Both the position numbers and the translations under genes were made by a program. This document shows positions 1-12,072 of a stretch of DNA of 64,000 nucleotides, piece by piece. Source of the stretch: Vesta saturnalis. Lineage: Eukaryota > Arthropoda > Insecta > Coleoptera > Lampyridae. The notes under the pieces were generated by a model, which saw only the letters and a list, made by a program, of their open reading frames with translations, was not told the origin of the DNA and did no database searches. Position 1 is the stretch's first letter. Each line of letters begins with the position of its first letter. The DNA lies in NCBI GenBank assembly GCA_036346205.1, contig JARFJB010002009.1, forward strand, positions 5,290,001 through 5,354,000, given 5' to 3'.

Positions 1-649
1 AATGTTAAAAAAATGTTTACTTGCCATAAATTATTTTTTTTGCCAAGAAAATATAAAACCCTACACAACGAAACAACCACTCGTTCGTGTTGTTGGGCAA
101 CTTGTCTTCTGCTTTTTCTATTAGTCCTGCCAACTTAACACACACAAAATCATTTTGGTAGGAAATTCAAATGGGGGATCATGTTTCCCTGGGGATCATC
201 TCCCCCCATTCTCCCCTATTTTGTGCTTAAAGTTAAAACACAATTAAGACACTGAAATATGTTAAGATTACGCTTTAACCAGAGTGCAGATCAAATGAAT
301 ATATATTTTTTTATGTTATCCAAATTGCAACGCATACTTGAACGTTAGCTTTTGACGTTTAAGAATAACTTGACAATTTTAAATCCGTCATTATTTACGT
401 ACTAGCGCAAAAGAAAATATATTATACACGGTGATAAAAGGAAATTAATATGTCGTGAACGGTAATAACCTCGTTGCTAACGCCACTCGGGAATTAACAT
501 CTTTCGGTAGATGTTAAAATGCTCCTTTATTCTCTTTTATAATAAACTAGCATTATCTGGCGCGCTTTGCTGCGCTCAAATATAAAACACATCCTCCCTT
601 TCAGGTCAAGATAAAAAAAATTATCCAATAATGATATCAACAATTTTTT
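1..649. other. AT-rich sequence without a recognisable gene
   Basis: No supported open reading frame, RNA gene or element end was found. A short GC-richer stretch near 560-580 (gcgcgctttgctgcgctc) stands out but I cannot assign it. Confidence 0.5.
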
Positions 650-823
650 TTCAAGTGCCATTACAAAAATACTAACACATATAATCATGAAAGTTATAGA
701 CTTTTAGATTAATAATTTTCCTATCACCGAAGTTAAGCGATCAATACTTGGATGGTGACCGAATTATTCAAGTGCCATTACAGAAATACTAACAGACATA
801 ATCACGAAAACTATAGACATAAA
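650..823 (+). repeat. Short direct repeat, two copies of about 58 bp
   Basis: The segments near 652-708 and 767-823 both read caagtgccattacaRaaata and continue with matching sequence through a shared TATAGAC. Spacing is about 115 bp. It may be a local tandem duplication or part of an unrecognised element. Confidence 0.55.
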
Positions 824-917
824 CCTTGGTATGGAGGTTTTCTAACACAAACAACTATCAATCATTCATTTCATACAGCCAAATTTTCAAACATCGATTA
901 CACACAAAAACTTACAA

Positions 918-919
<2 letters not shown>

Positions 920-976
<57 letters not shown>
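920..976. repeat. (AT)n microsatellite
   Basis: An uninterrupted AT dinucleotide run of about 55 bp ends exactly where the terminal inverted repeat of the next element begins. The Tyr-Ile repeat reading frame across it is only the translation of the microsatellite. Confidence 0.97.
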
Positions 977-978
<2 letters not shown>

Positions 979-1968
979 AGAAACATGGTATAGGAACGTT
1001 TTAAACTATTCAATTTATTGTCGATATTTGAAATGTGGTGTGTATTTTAAGATGGTAATTGAGTTCACGATTTTCGCATTTCCGTGAAACTTGCCGTATA
1101 TCTTCGTCTGACAGGTATCCTATTCGCTCTTTTTGGTCATAAATGGTTGAAAATATATTAAAGTCCATATAAAACCCCTTAGCATTACTCTATTACTTGA
1201 CAGATTGACATCTTTAATTTGGTCGATTTCAGGACCAATTAAATAATGCACAATCCCGTTATTACGTGACATGTTTTGACAGCAATGTGTCGCAATAGAC
1301 TTAGATAAAACCAAATAGACTAAGCAATGTTTACATTAGCAGTGCTGCTAGAATAACGGAGGTACCGCTGTTCTTCTTTATCGACACAATTTATTCAAAT
1401 GGTAGCTATGTTCTACAATTACATTTTGCAACCACTATAATACAAAAATGTATATACCGTTGCAATGAAAAAAATTGAAACTTAATATAAATAATATGCA
1501 TTGGTTAATAATTACAATAAATACCGACGTTGCATTTTGAGAACCTGTTAAAAACGACAGTTAGTGTGTGATGTTACAAGATTTTCTGGATAAAAAACTT
1601 CATAAACAATGTTTTTTAACACGAAAATATGTTGTTAGTAGTTACCAATTTATTTCGTAAATAGTTTCAGTAATAAATACACAAATCTTGAAATCGCTCC
1701 TCTGAGCACCTCAGTGAAATTCAACTTACATCATAAAGATTACTCAAGTATGTTACACCAGGGGGTTTTATATGGACTTTAATATATTTTCAACCATTTA
1801 TGACCAAAAAGAGCGAATAAGATACCTGCCAGACGAAGATATACGCCAAGTTTTACGGAAATGCGATAATGGCGAACTAAATTACCATCTTAAAATACAC
1901 ACCACATTTGAAATATTGACAATAAATTGAGTATCATTGTATAAAACGTTCCTATATCATGTTTCTCA
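977..1968. mobile_element. Non-autonomous DNA element with about 210-bp terminal inverted repeats
   Basis: The left arm (977 to about 1190, beginning TGAGAAACATGG) is the reverse complement, with a few differences, of the right arm (about 1755-1968, ending CATGTTTCTCA). The arms can be followed base by base through blocks such as CGAAGATATA and TTTTTGGTCATAAATGG. The 560-bp centre has no coding capacity, so this is a foldback or MITE-like element. It abuts an (AT)n tract on its left, consistent with a TA target. Confidence 0.85.
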
Positions 1969-2201
1969 GTGGAAAAATACATTACAATAAGTTAGTTGTT
2001 GGTTTCAGAGATTCACCTGATCATTATTTGCTGAAAAACCGGATTTTCAAAATTTAAATCATATTTTCGACTTGAGCGACCTCTAAATTTCGTTCGATTG
2101 GCCTGAAATTTGGTCTCTGGACTTGTTTTGCATCACTTTAACTTATTCCAGAAGCCCAAAAGAAAATTAAAAATTTTTTTCTTATCACACTAATGAATAT
2201 A

Positions 2202-4265
2202 CAGGGTGTATTTTAAAATCACCGACAAACGAAAACTGGAGATTCTATGATACAAAATAAGACAAAAATGATCATGAACGCTTTTCCGAAAATGCTTCCT
2301 AACCGAGATACAGGTTGATTAAAAAATTCTTTTTTTAAGGTTTTTTTAAGGTTCCTCAAAAACTACAAAAGATATTATACTGAGATTTGGTACACCTAAA
2401 TGTCTAATTAAATACAATTAATCAGGTGAGTTTGAGTCAACTGACTCCATCCAGTGGCGTGGAATATTTTAAGTTAATCAGTTTAAGTAAAAAAAAACGC
2501 ACGCCCCTGGTTTTTTTGAAGAAATATTTTTTTGATAGAATCAACATTTAATTCTGCAAATAAAATCATACATAGTATTTTTTCGATTCGTCACTCCGTT
2601 TTTGAAATATTTTGCATTTACATCAAGGAATCAAAAACAAAATAATAATTATTTGTATACATATTGTTCAAAATGTCCTCCTTCCTTTTGAATGCAAGCT
2701 TGTATTCTTCTTAGCAAATGAAACCTAACACGCTGAAAAATGTGTGGCATAGCCCGAGTCTCATCGCATGCCATCTGTATACGATTCAAAAGTTGCTCTC
2801 GATTATCAATTTGAACAGAATAGACACGAGTTTTTAGAAACCCCCACACAAAAAAATCCAATGGGTTTAAATCTGGCGATCGTGCCGGCCACGGTACTTC
2901 ACTTCCTCGTCCAATCCAGCGTCTAGGGAACCATGCATTTAAAAATTCTCTGACGTTTCGTGTAGAATGTGGTGGTGCACCATCATGCATGAAATACATG
3001 TTCATTCTAACATTTAAGGGTACGTCGTCAAACAATTCTGGCAAATCTTCTCTCAAAAAATTTAAATATAATTCGCCAGTAAGTCTTTCAGGAAAACGGA
3101 TAGGTCCGATTAGGTGATCGTCTAGTATACCTATCCAAATATTTTCGCTAAATATATGTTGGTGAGCTGTAACTACAGTTGGATGCTGATTTTCATCTAA
3201 CCATTTGTGGGAATTGTGCAAGTTTATTATTCCATTTCGGGAAAAAATAAACTCATCAGTGGCCAATAAGTTTCTAACAAATTGTACATCTTCAGCATTT
3301 TTATTTAAAAACCATTCGCAAAAATCCAATAGACGAGGATGGTCAGCAGGCAATAATGCATGGACTTTTTGTAGGTGAAATGGATGTAAATTTTGTTCTC
3401 GCAAAACTTTCCAAGACTTGCTATGCGACACACCAAATTCTAAACCTAACTCACGCGTACTTATTGATGAATTTTCATAAACTCTATCTAAAATTTGTTC
3501 CTCAATTTCAATTGGTACACGAGCATTTCGTCCGGAATTTTTCTTTCCTTTTAAACTTCCATACTCTAACAAGTTACGATTAACGGTCCTAAACGTAGTA
3601 TGATGTGGATGTCTTCTATTTGGAAATCTTTGTTCATAAAGTCGAGCAGCTGCACGAGCATTGCAATTAGTATTTCCATAACATAAATGCATATCGACTA
3701 GTTCTCGTTTGGAATACTTCATTTTTTCACAGTAATTAGACACAAACAATGAATTACAAAACACGCGTAAATGCAACTATTTTAGCAAACATAACATACG
3801 TAACTGTCAAATGCATAGCAATTCATTTAATTTGGTTATTACTGAATAATGTAGTCGTTTATGTTAATGCAAAATATTTCAAAAACGGGTGCCGAATCGA
3901 CAAAATACTAAGTATGATTTTATTGCAGAATTAAATGTTGAATTTAACAAAAAAATATTTCTTCAAAAAAAGCAGGGTCGTGCGTTTTTTTTTTTTACTT
4001 TAAGTGATTAACTTAACATATTCTACGCCACTGGATAGAGCCAGTTGACTCAAACTCACGTGATGAATTGTACTTAATTAGACATTTAGGTGTACCAAAT
4101 CTCAGTGTAATATCTTTTGTAGTTTTTAAGGAATCTTAAAAAAAAATATTTTTTAATCAACCTCTCGGTTAGGAAGCATTTTCGGAAAAGCGTGCTGATA
4201 ATTTTTGTCTTAGTTTGAATCATAGAATCTCCAGTTTTCATTTGTCGGTGATTTTAAAATACACA

Positions 4266-4268
<3 letters not shown>
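2202..4268. mobile_element. Apparently complete Tc1/mariner-superfamily element
   Basis: It begins CAGGGTGTATTTTAAAATC after a TA and ends with the reverse complement (GATTTTAAAATACACACTG) before a TA. Inverted repeats run about 260 bp inward on each side, to the block with TCAGTTGACTCAAACTCA. One uninterrupted transposase frame lies between them on the minus strand. Its right end abuts a (TA)n tract shared with the next element. Confidence 0.9.
2649..3722 (-). CDS. Mariner-like transposase, intact (DD36D type)
   Basis: A 357-residue reading frame from the ATG at 3722; the frame stays open 18 codons further up, but MKYSKREL matches the starts of its relatives in this window. Residues about 1-60 resemble the helix-turn-helix region called DUF4817 in many insect transposases, with the block YEQRFPNRRHPH at 30-40; a second helix-turn-helix fits residues 72-110. 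Candidate metal-binding Asp residues are D156 (LLATDEF), D247 (MHDGAPPH) and D284 (RSPDLNPLD), leaving 36 residues between the last two. It would cut and paste the element bounded by the flanking inverted repeats. No stop, frameshift or catalytic loss is visible. Family membership is from motifs I recognise; the name of the subfamily is not established here. Confidence 0.9.
   Translation of the reverse strand: MKYSKRELVDMHLCYGNTNCNARAAARLYEQRFPNRRHPHHTTFRTVNRNLLEYGSLKGKKNSGRNARVPIEIEEQILDRVYENSSISTRELGLEFGVSHSKSWKVLREQNLHPFHLQKVHALLPADHPRLLDFCEWFLNKNAEDVQFVRNLLATDEFIFSRNGIINLHNSHKWLDENQHPTVVTAHQHIFSENIWIGILDDHLIGPIRFPERLTGELYLNFLREDLPELFDDVPLNVRMNMYFMHDGAPPHSTRNVREFLNAWFPRRWIGRGSEVPWPARSPDLNPLDFFVWGFLKTRVYSVQIDNREQLLNRIQMACDETRAMPHIFQRVRFHLLRRIQACIQKEGGHFEQYVYK

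Positions 4269-4304
<36 letters not shown>
4269..4304. repeat. (TA)n tract between two transposons
   Basis: A pure TA run of 36 bp is shared by the right end of the 2202-4268 element and the left end of the 4305-6042 element. Confidence 0.97.
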
Positions 4305-4307
<3 letters not shown>

Positions 4308-6041
4308 TGTGTTCAATATAACCGGACGCACTCAATAAATCTTATGTATTGCGTTTCACAAGAAAGTGTTTAAATAGTTTTTTATTCATTTACAAATACT
4401 CTATTAAGTGCTTGGTTTAGATAATTTTTTAAGCTTTCGGTTTGACCGGAAGCGCACATAATTTTATTTTTTTAAATTACACTGTATATATATTTTTGCA
4501 TTTTTGCATTGCCTATTTTTTTCTCAATACATACGTATAAAATTCTTATAGCGTTTTATAAAAAAAAATTAGAGAAAAATGCCATCGAAAGTTTTTCAAT
4601 TTTCTTGTATGATTAGAAAAATTAAACAAAACCAGTTATAATTAGCGAATAAATTGTTCCAAGTTGCCACCATTCTGTTCTAGACATGCTTCTAATCGTC
4701 GCCTGAGTTCATGGTTAGTTGCTTTTTTGATTTGCTGCGTAGTTAAATTAACACATGCAGCTGTAATTGTATTCTTTAAGTCTATAACATTTAAAGGTGG
4801 ATCGGCATACACCACTGTTTTTAAATGACCCCACAAGAAAAAGTCTATCATCGGTGTAAGATCCGGTGATCTCGCAGGCCATTCTACCGGACCGTTAGTT
4901 CCTATCCATCGTTCATTGAACGTTTGGTTAAGATATTCTTTTACTATCAACGCTATTGGCGTTTAGATTACCACAATAGAAATAAGGAACTAGTAATTGG
5001 TTTGCAATTAAACCGCACCAAACATTAGTACCCCATACGGTTTGATGGTTAGTTTCCATTGACCAATGAGGATTTTCGTCAGACCAATAACGATTGTTTT
5101 GTTTATTAATAACTCCATTATTTGTAAACTTGGATTCATCTGTCCATAAAATATGATCTAAAAATAATGGATTGTAATCACATTGCTCAACTATCCATGC
5201 AATCAAAGTTAATCTCCGATTAGTGTCTTGAGGCCGCAAGTGTTGAACCAAATCGACTTTATACGGCGGCATTTTGAATTTTTTTAATGTCCTGTGAATT
5301 GAGCCAACTGATACACCTATTTCTTGCGCTACATGTCTAATAGATGACCGTGGATTTACTCTAAGATAACCCAATATTTGTACTTCAATATCCTCGGTCA
5401 AAACATTTCTTTGTTGTTCTAAATTCTGATCATTTACTCCTGGTAATGTTCCACGCATTCTAAGCGATTGTTAAATTTTTCGTATGTAACTTTCGGAAGG
5501 ATGGTATCTATTGGGATATCTTTGTGCGTATAATTCTACCGCTCGTCGAGAATTACGTTTACATTCACCGAAAATTAACAACAGGTCAACTTTTTCACTG
5601 TTATTCATTTTAAACAATTATTTCGATTGAAATCAAATTAAACTTTTATCTGATTGTAAATTGCAATAAACGAAAAAACAATTGCGATGCGATTTTGTTG
5701 ACGTACGCTGCCTACGGTTTTGTTTGATCCTTCTAACCGTATAATAAAATTGAAAAACTTTCGATGGCATTTTTCTCTAATTTTTTTTTATAAAACCTTA
5801 TAAGAATTTTATACGTAGGTGTATTGAAAAAAAAATAAGCAATGCAAAAATGCAAATATATACAGTGTGATTTAAAAAAATAAAATTATGTGCGCTTCTC
5901 GTCAAGCCGGAAGCTTAAAAAATTATCTAAACCAAGCACTTAATAGAGTATTTGTAAATGAATAAAAAACTATTTAAACACTTTCTTGTGACACGCAATA
6001 CAAAAGAGTTATTGAGTGCGTCCGATTATATTGAACGCACT

Positions 6042-6042
<1 letters not shown>
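4305..6042. mobile_element. Mariner-like element with composite 300-bp inverted repeats
   Basis: Ends are CAGTGTGTTCAATATAACC (left) and its inverse ending GAACGCACTG (right). The arms 4305-4610 and 5740-6042 are inverted copies. Each arm is divided: the outer 180 bp (4305-4484; 5863-6042) is itself bounded by CAGTGTG and CACTG and followed by TATATATA, so it looks like a small MITE in opposite orientations on both sides of the transposase-bearing core. A decayed transposase lies inside on the minus strand. Confidence 0.8.
4642..5608 (-). pseudogene. Decayed mariner-like transposase
   Basis: The start at 5608 reads MNNSEKVDLLLIFGEC and continues into a YAQRYPNRYHPSE block like its relatives. 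A TAA interrupts the frame near 5472, then MRGTLPGV resumes. The first Asp is present in LWTDESKF. After the GNLNANS motif (near 4950) the sequence jumps, with a frame change, directly to VKEYLNQTFNERWIG, so about 40 residues including the second catalytic Asp (the QDGAPxH block) are missing. The third Asp block, WPARSPDLTP, is kept. It ends with GGNLEQFIR. The stop, the deletion and the frameshift make it non-functional. Confidence 0.88.

Positions 6043-6044
<2 letters not shown>

Positions 6045-6089
<45 letters not shown>
6045..6089. repeat. (AT)n microsatellite
   Basis: A pure AT run follows the right end of the preceding element within two bases. Confidence 0.97.
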
Positions 6090-6091
<2 letters not shown>

Positions 6092-6683
6092 TTACTGTTT
6101 AAGCTCATTCTACAATACGTCGTATGTCGTATGTTGGTGTCGTTTTACATAATGTTAGATGACCAAGTTTCAACGGCATTCGACTAAAAAAAAGCTAACT
6201 GCTTTTAATCGAAACATAACCAAAACCTGTACAGTTTAAATTCACATTCATAATAATGGAATCAAATAATTGAGGAGCTTTAAGTGCGTGAAAATACATG
6301 TTTATAAGACAAAACGAACAAACATTTTAAAAATGTTAGAAAAAAAGTCCAAATTACAGCCAAATTTAAGTAAAGTTGCAACATTCCAAAATCCATTGCG
6401 AATTATAACCTCACAATCTTAGATTATCGTACACTTTGTTTTAGAATTAACTTTTTCTTGGACAGTGAACTGTATACTACGTACTTGGAATGGACCCACG
6501 CTGTATTTCACCAACCAGTTTTTGTGTCAGAGGCAAACAGACAAAGATAGGCTTAGAGGATGGTAACCTGTCTTTGTCAGTCTCGTTGCAATAAGTTTGG
6601 TTAATTCCCCGTTGCTTGAATAAATTATTATTAGTTCACAATTTTTCTTGTGCTGAACTTGTGTTGTGTAAAACGGACATAAT

Positions 6684-6748
6684 GGTTATTATTGTGTTGC
6701 GTATGGATGCAAAAATGAACATGATCATACAAAAATACCATTTCATCG
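6684..6748 (+). pseudogene. THAP-like zinc-finger exon remnant
   Basis: In one frame this stretch reads YYCVAYGCKNEHDHTKIPFHR and is followed at once by a good splice donor (CG|GTAAGT at 6749). The C-x-A-x-x-C spacing followed by a basic run and a phenylalanine is how THAP domains begin (C2CH zinc finger of P-element transposases and THAP proteins). An ATG lies at 6682-6684 but is one base out of frame, and no matching second exon was found in the next 2 kb. It is either a broken P-like element exon or the first exon of a gene whose remainder I could not recognise. Nothing around it settles which. Confidence 0.45.
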
Positions 6749-8149
6749 GTAAGTTGCGAAACACGTGATTATGTACAATAAACCCTTCAATGAATCTCTA
6801 AATAATTTAATCGTAATACGAGCCTGTTTGCATCACATTGTTATACTTTTTGATTGTAATATGTTATCTAGGTCTTGGTTTAGATTAAATGAATGTAAAT
6901 ACTCAAATGATATACACATATTACAGTTTCTTAAACTATAAAAGCAACGATTTAAGATATCAGAAAAATTAATTCGATACTTACATTGTAATCTGTAAAA
7001 ACAATATATGAGCGAACTGTCGTGCAATCTTATCATTTCGATCATTTTTTTCAACTAAAATTTTACGTTGCCAATTTTCTTACTTATTTTTTTCTGATTT
7101 AGTTTCTATTTATAAAAGACAATTTACTTTAAAACAAGAAATTGAGTGTAACCCATATGTCTAAATAAGATAGAAAGAGATAATTATACATCCAACTGCG
7201 TGTTGCCTAATTTCCAACTATGCCACGCTTCCATGGATTTATGTATCCCTTCCAAGTGCATAGTATACAGTTCATTGATCTTGGTTATATTACGACAAAC
7301 GACAACCACCATACGACTATGACATATTACTTATTGTAGAACATCCTTTATTACCTACGTTGAGGATGACAAAAACAATAGTACATTTCAATATAGATAT
7401 AGTTCGCTACAGTTTGAATAAACAATTACACTATTTTGCGCTAATAGTTAATACTGCTGCGTTTCCTTTTTTTTTAGTTTAATGGTGCAACACTATTCTT
7501 TGTCCTGATTGATGAGTCTTTATAAGTGTTTCAGTTTAATAGCTAATTCTAACGCGCGAGATCGAGTATTTTCTTTGGTATATAAGTTTAAATTGATTTC
7601 AACCGATAATCACGTCTTAACGGTCGCAGGTGTTACTGGTGAAATTAAGGTTAGCATTAGAGGTAAAATGCTAAGTAAATAATGTTTAACTTTAGACAAT
7701 ACCTGAGTCACCAATTTGGTTATACATACCATTGAATATAAACAGAATTATAGTCAATGGTTATACCTAAAGTGTACTGACAGGGCTTAATAATTGTGAA
7801 TGACAAAATAGTACATTGTCATATGAGTGCTGTTGGGGATATTTTAGACACCACATTGATTTCAGACGGTTTAACATGGTGGGGTATCTAAAATACGACA
7901 GCGCACAGGAGTACCATACGCCACAAATTAAGTTCCAGGTCATAAAAATTACAATGTTCTTCGAACTTTTTTTATTCAATCCTGCGACAAAATCTATTTC
8001 TTCATTGTTGTTCCAAGACAGTCCTGCTAAACACTTCTCATGATAGAGCAGATAGGCTATAAGGTGGATCATCCTAAATATGTCATTGAATTCGCTAAAA
8101 ACGAGCACATTTACGTTTATTAAATTTAAGGAAAACATTAAAATAAATA
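6749..8149. other. Unassigned AT-rich sequence
   Basis: Only short frames without recognisable motifs occur here, overlapping on both strands (for example 7767-8162). I see no element ends or RNA genes. Confidence 0.5.
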
Positions 8150-10313
8150 TACAATAATGCATTTAAACGTTTAGAGTCTTTATTTTAATAAATACGGGGA
8201 AAACCCTTAAAATCATCATGAACTCGTTTTTGAATTATATATTTTAACTTTCGCTTAAAGGTTGATGGTTTTCGTGTTACGTGACACATTTAATAAAAGG
8301 AAAACTTTATTATATCATCATACGAGTTTTTTTTTTTATTACTTTTTATATCTTGGATCTGTTCGTCCGTGTAAACGTATCGTGTTAATATTTTATACCT
8401 GTAATTGAGGGATTTCGTATTTAAAGTAATAAAAAAAACTAGTTTATCCAGATTAATAATAAAAATATCTTATTTAGATGAAAATACGGGATGGGGATTG
8501 TCGAGATAGGCTTTAATCGAGTAGTGAGTTTGTCACAAAAGGCGAGAGTGAAGTTGGTTTGCACTCCTACTAAAGATTTAATACGGTTCCCCATATACAT
8601 TATAATACAAATTATTTTATATATTTATAATGCGTTAAATGTTTTACTTAAATTTAAAAAAATTGTAAACGTGTGTGTTATTAGTCTAAGAGATATCAAT
8701 TACGTAGTAATAAATACATTTTATCAGAGAATTTGCATATTATTTATCACAATAACCTCTTTTAATCGTTTTTTTTAATCTTAGCGAGATCAACCTTGAT
8801 AAATGTTCATAAAAGGCCCTTAGCAAACTTTTCATATGCTGAAAATGAATCCCCCTAAAAGGACCATTGTAACAAAAATAATTCTAAGAGGTAACAAGTA
8901 CCTATTTAATATTAGCGAGATCCAGTCTGATCGAACTTAAACAGAAACGTCCACCTTTAACCTGGGCTTAAGCATTTAAATGACGTTACAGAAAAAATAG
9001 AATTTTAAGAAGGCATTAAAACCCTAAAACTGGTGACAAGGATGGTGTGCTATACTGGTGTGGTTGACTACTGACTAATTCCTACTTAACTTTAACTACC
9101 GTATACCAATGATCTAATCCGCCTGGTAATTTCACAGTTTAGATGTTAATAATAAATATATCATTATTTATTCCTTAACTTATCCCATCTGTTTGGCCGC
9201 CTATAATACTGCCGCCCCGCGCGGTTATAGTCGATTAATCCTTGGTTACTTTTTTGTGTAGTTTACTTGTCTAGCTCAGTAAGGCGTCTATTTAATGTAC
9301 TAATGATGATACTGTATTGCACCAGCGCCCACCCGCGATGCCGCCTTTGCGGGCCTACAGTAATTCATTATAAACCTTTAACAAGCTTTTGTTTTAATAG
9401 AAATCTGTGGAAAACCTATAAAATTACCAAGAGCTTGTTTTTGAATTATATAGTTTACCTTTCGCCTAAGGATTGATTGGTTTTCGTGCTACGTGGCACT
9501 TTTAATAAGGGGAAAACTTTATTATATACTCGACAGTATTTTTTATTACTTTTTATATTCCGAATCTGCCCGGCTATGTTATATTATGTAAATGTAAAAA
9601 GCATCATGATAATGTCATTCTATTTAAATAATTAGAAATTCATCAGATTGCGCTAATATTTTATGTCTGTAATTGAGAGATTTCGTATTTAAAGAAAATT
9701 AAAAAAAAAACTGTAGTTTATCCAGATTAATAATAACAATGATTTATTTAATTGAAAATATGGGTTTGGGGTTGTGGAGATCGGTTTTAATCGAGTAGTA
9801 AATTTGTGACAAAAGGTGAAATGCATTAAATAAACTGTATTTCTAGTTTAATATTTTACTTAAATTCAAAAAAGATAGTAAACGTTTCTATCATTAATCG
9901 TAGAGAGATATCAATTCTGATTAATCTACATAAAAGAACATTGGGTAAATTTCAAAGATGGCAAAAATCAAATCCATAGTAAGAAATAAATGTTTTCAGA
10001 AAATTTAAATATCCATCACAATAACCTTTTTTAATTATGTTTTTTAATCTTAAAGAGATCATAAAATGCGTAAAAGGCCCTTGGGAAATTTTAAAGATTA
10101 CAGGAAAAAATAGGAAAATTTTAAGAAGTTTAATATTTAAAACCCATTAAGCAAAACTGTCACTACGAAGACGTCGATATTTTACTGATGTGGTTGACGA
10201 CTGACCAACTCATACATTATTTAACTAGCGTACGCCAATTTAATTTAATCCGCCTGGTACTTGAACAGTTCGTTTAGATGTTAAGAGTGAATATATCATT
10301 ATTTATTACATAA
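8150..10313 (+). repeat. Diverged tandem duplication, unit about 1.0-1.2 kb
   Basis: Unit 1 spans about 8150-9182 and unit 2 about 9357-10313, in the same orientation. Matched landmarks in order are GGAAAACTTTATTATAT, ATTACTTTTTATAT (8338 and 9545), TTTATCCAGATTAATAATAA, TTTTAATCGAGTAGT, AATCCGCCTGGTA and AATATATCATTATTTATT. The spacing of matches drifts from about 1207 to 1130 bp, so indels have accumulated. No coding frame is conserved between copies. It may be a non-coding element inserted twice or an old segmental duplication. Confidence 0.75.
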
Positions 10314-11469
10314 CGTTTTAGGCTAAAAATTTTTATAAAAAATGCGCGCAACAAATTTCATTTGGGGATACGAAATTGGCACCAAATTATATTACAGATT
10401 TTAAACGATTGTATTGCAATGACTATGCTACCTTTAGGTCTGTATTTAATAGTAATTGTCTTAAATTTGTCAAAACCATTTTTAGGTTATGAAAATTAAA
10501 TAAAATAATCACATGCAATATGTAATTAACATTCTCGATAGTTTGTTTTAATTTGATTAAAATTATTTTTGATTAACAGCAATTGTGCTTCTGAAGATTG
10601 CTTGGAAATGATTTATTACATTAAAACTTTATCTAAGTCAGTCATATTAAAATTTTCCTATCTTACAAATTCTCGGGTTGGTTAAAATTTTTAAAAGCCA
10701 AATTGAAATCAAATTAACTTAAATTAATATACCGATACTTAATCGAGTAACTCCATGAAACTTAAATCAACCAAAGCATAATTCTTATTTTACAATTTCA
10801 GTAAAATTACCACAAAAAATATTTTCAAACTGCGCTAAGTGCGAAATTATTTGAAACGCAATTTAATTTAATTGTATATACTTTATATGATTCAAAATTA
10901 AATTTCTTTAATAAAGCTCTGCAATTTTAAATTTAATCGCAATAATTACACAGAAGTAAATGTTCAAACAAATTTTAAATGTTCCTGAAATTGATTCAAA
11001 TTACCCAAAAAAATGTTCAAAGTAGTCAAACTGGGCACTATTTCACAGTGTGTATAACGCTTGAAAATACTTTGGAACTTAATTTAAGTTGTACAAATAG
11101 TCATTTAAACGTTACGGGTAGCGTCCACATGAACTACCCGCGCGTTTTTGGTGTTTGCGTAAAAAGGTAGTCTTCTCTCCTGGATAAGAGGTGCAGCACT
11201 GCTTAAAACGTATAGCATGTAGCTCATCTTGGTGTAGTTAATGCTATCACAATAACCTTTTTATTAACCGATAAAAACGAGACAGTTAAATCGGTTAATT
11301 TATATATTTGTTTAATATTCACATTATGTAGTAAAAAATGTGTAGCTGCATAAAATATCGAATAAAAAAGTACTTTTGTACTCTATGAATAAAATGGTGG
11401 TCACTTTTATACTGGACAATATTCAAAATCGATCTTAACAAAAACTAATTCAATGTCAGTATTTCTATA
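10314..11469. other. Unassigned AT-rich sequence
   Basis: No supported gene or repeat was seen. A 63-codon frame at 10979-11170 has no recognisable features and is probably chance. Confidence 0.5.
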
Positions 11470-12072
11470 CAGGGTGGTCCAAAAGTCTGGAACAAAATCA
11501 TAATTTCCAAAATAATTATTTTTGGAAAAATCTCTCGCACTGGTCGATTTTTATTTTTTGTTGGGCACATTTTAGCGTAAAATTTTGTTACCAAAAACTC
11601 AAAAAAAAATTAAATGGTAAGGGGGGCATGTGGCACACCGTTGGGAATTCAAATCCCAAATTTTAAAACAATCGATTAAGGTATAACAAAATGGCGGCCT
11701 TTTCAATTCGTCACTTCTTTCCTTTCTGGAACATCTCCGGTGATCATTAGCTGACTTATCATACGTCTGATTACTTTGTTACAGAAATAAAATTTGCTTT
11801 TTTGAAATTCGAAAGTGTTTTTTTTTAATTTATTATTCGTATTTTGTTATGCTTTAATCTATTGTTTTAAAATTTGAATTCCCATTAAGAGCTTTCCAAC
11901 GATGCGCCACATGTCCCCCCTTTTCATTTAATTTTTTTTTACAAAATGGCGCGTGGTCGCCATCTTGAGTTGTGCCCAACAAAAAATAAAAATCGACCTG
12001 TGCGAGAGATTTTACCAAATATAATTATTTTGGAAATGATGGAATTTTGTTCCAGACTTTTGGACCACCCTG
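11470..12072. mobile_element. Palindromic MITE of the CAGGGTGG type
   Basis: Left end CAGGGTGGTCCAAAAGTCTG and right end CAGACTTTTGGACCACCCTG are perfect inverses, each next to TA. The pairing continues through ATAATTATTTTGG, AAAAATCGACC and AATTTTAAAACAAT towards a centre near 11760, so nearly the whole 600 bp can fold back. There is no coding sequence. The ends match those of the mariner-like elements elsewhere in the window. Confidence 0.9.

Noticed and set aside
752..979. Small frame ending in a long Tyr-Ile repeat (similar frames at 5958, 21796, 23751, 28288)
   Set aside because: The repeat is only the translation of (AT)n; no domain or conservation is visible.
3356..3583. Plus-strand frame opposite the first transposase
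   Set aside because: It is an antisense shadow of the minus-strand transposase.
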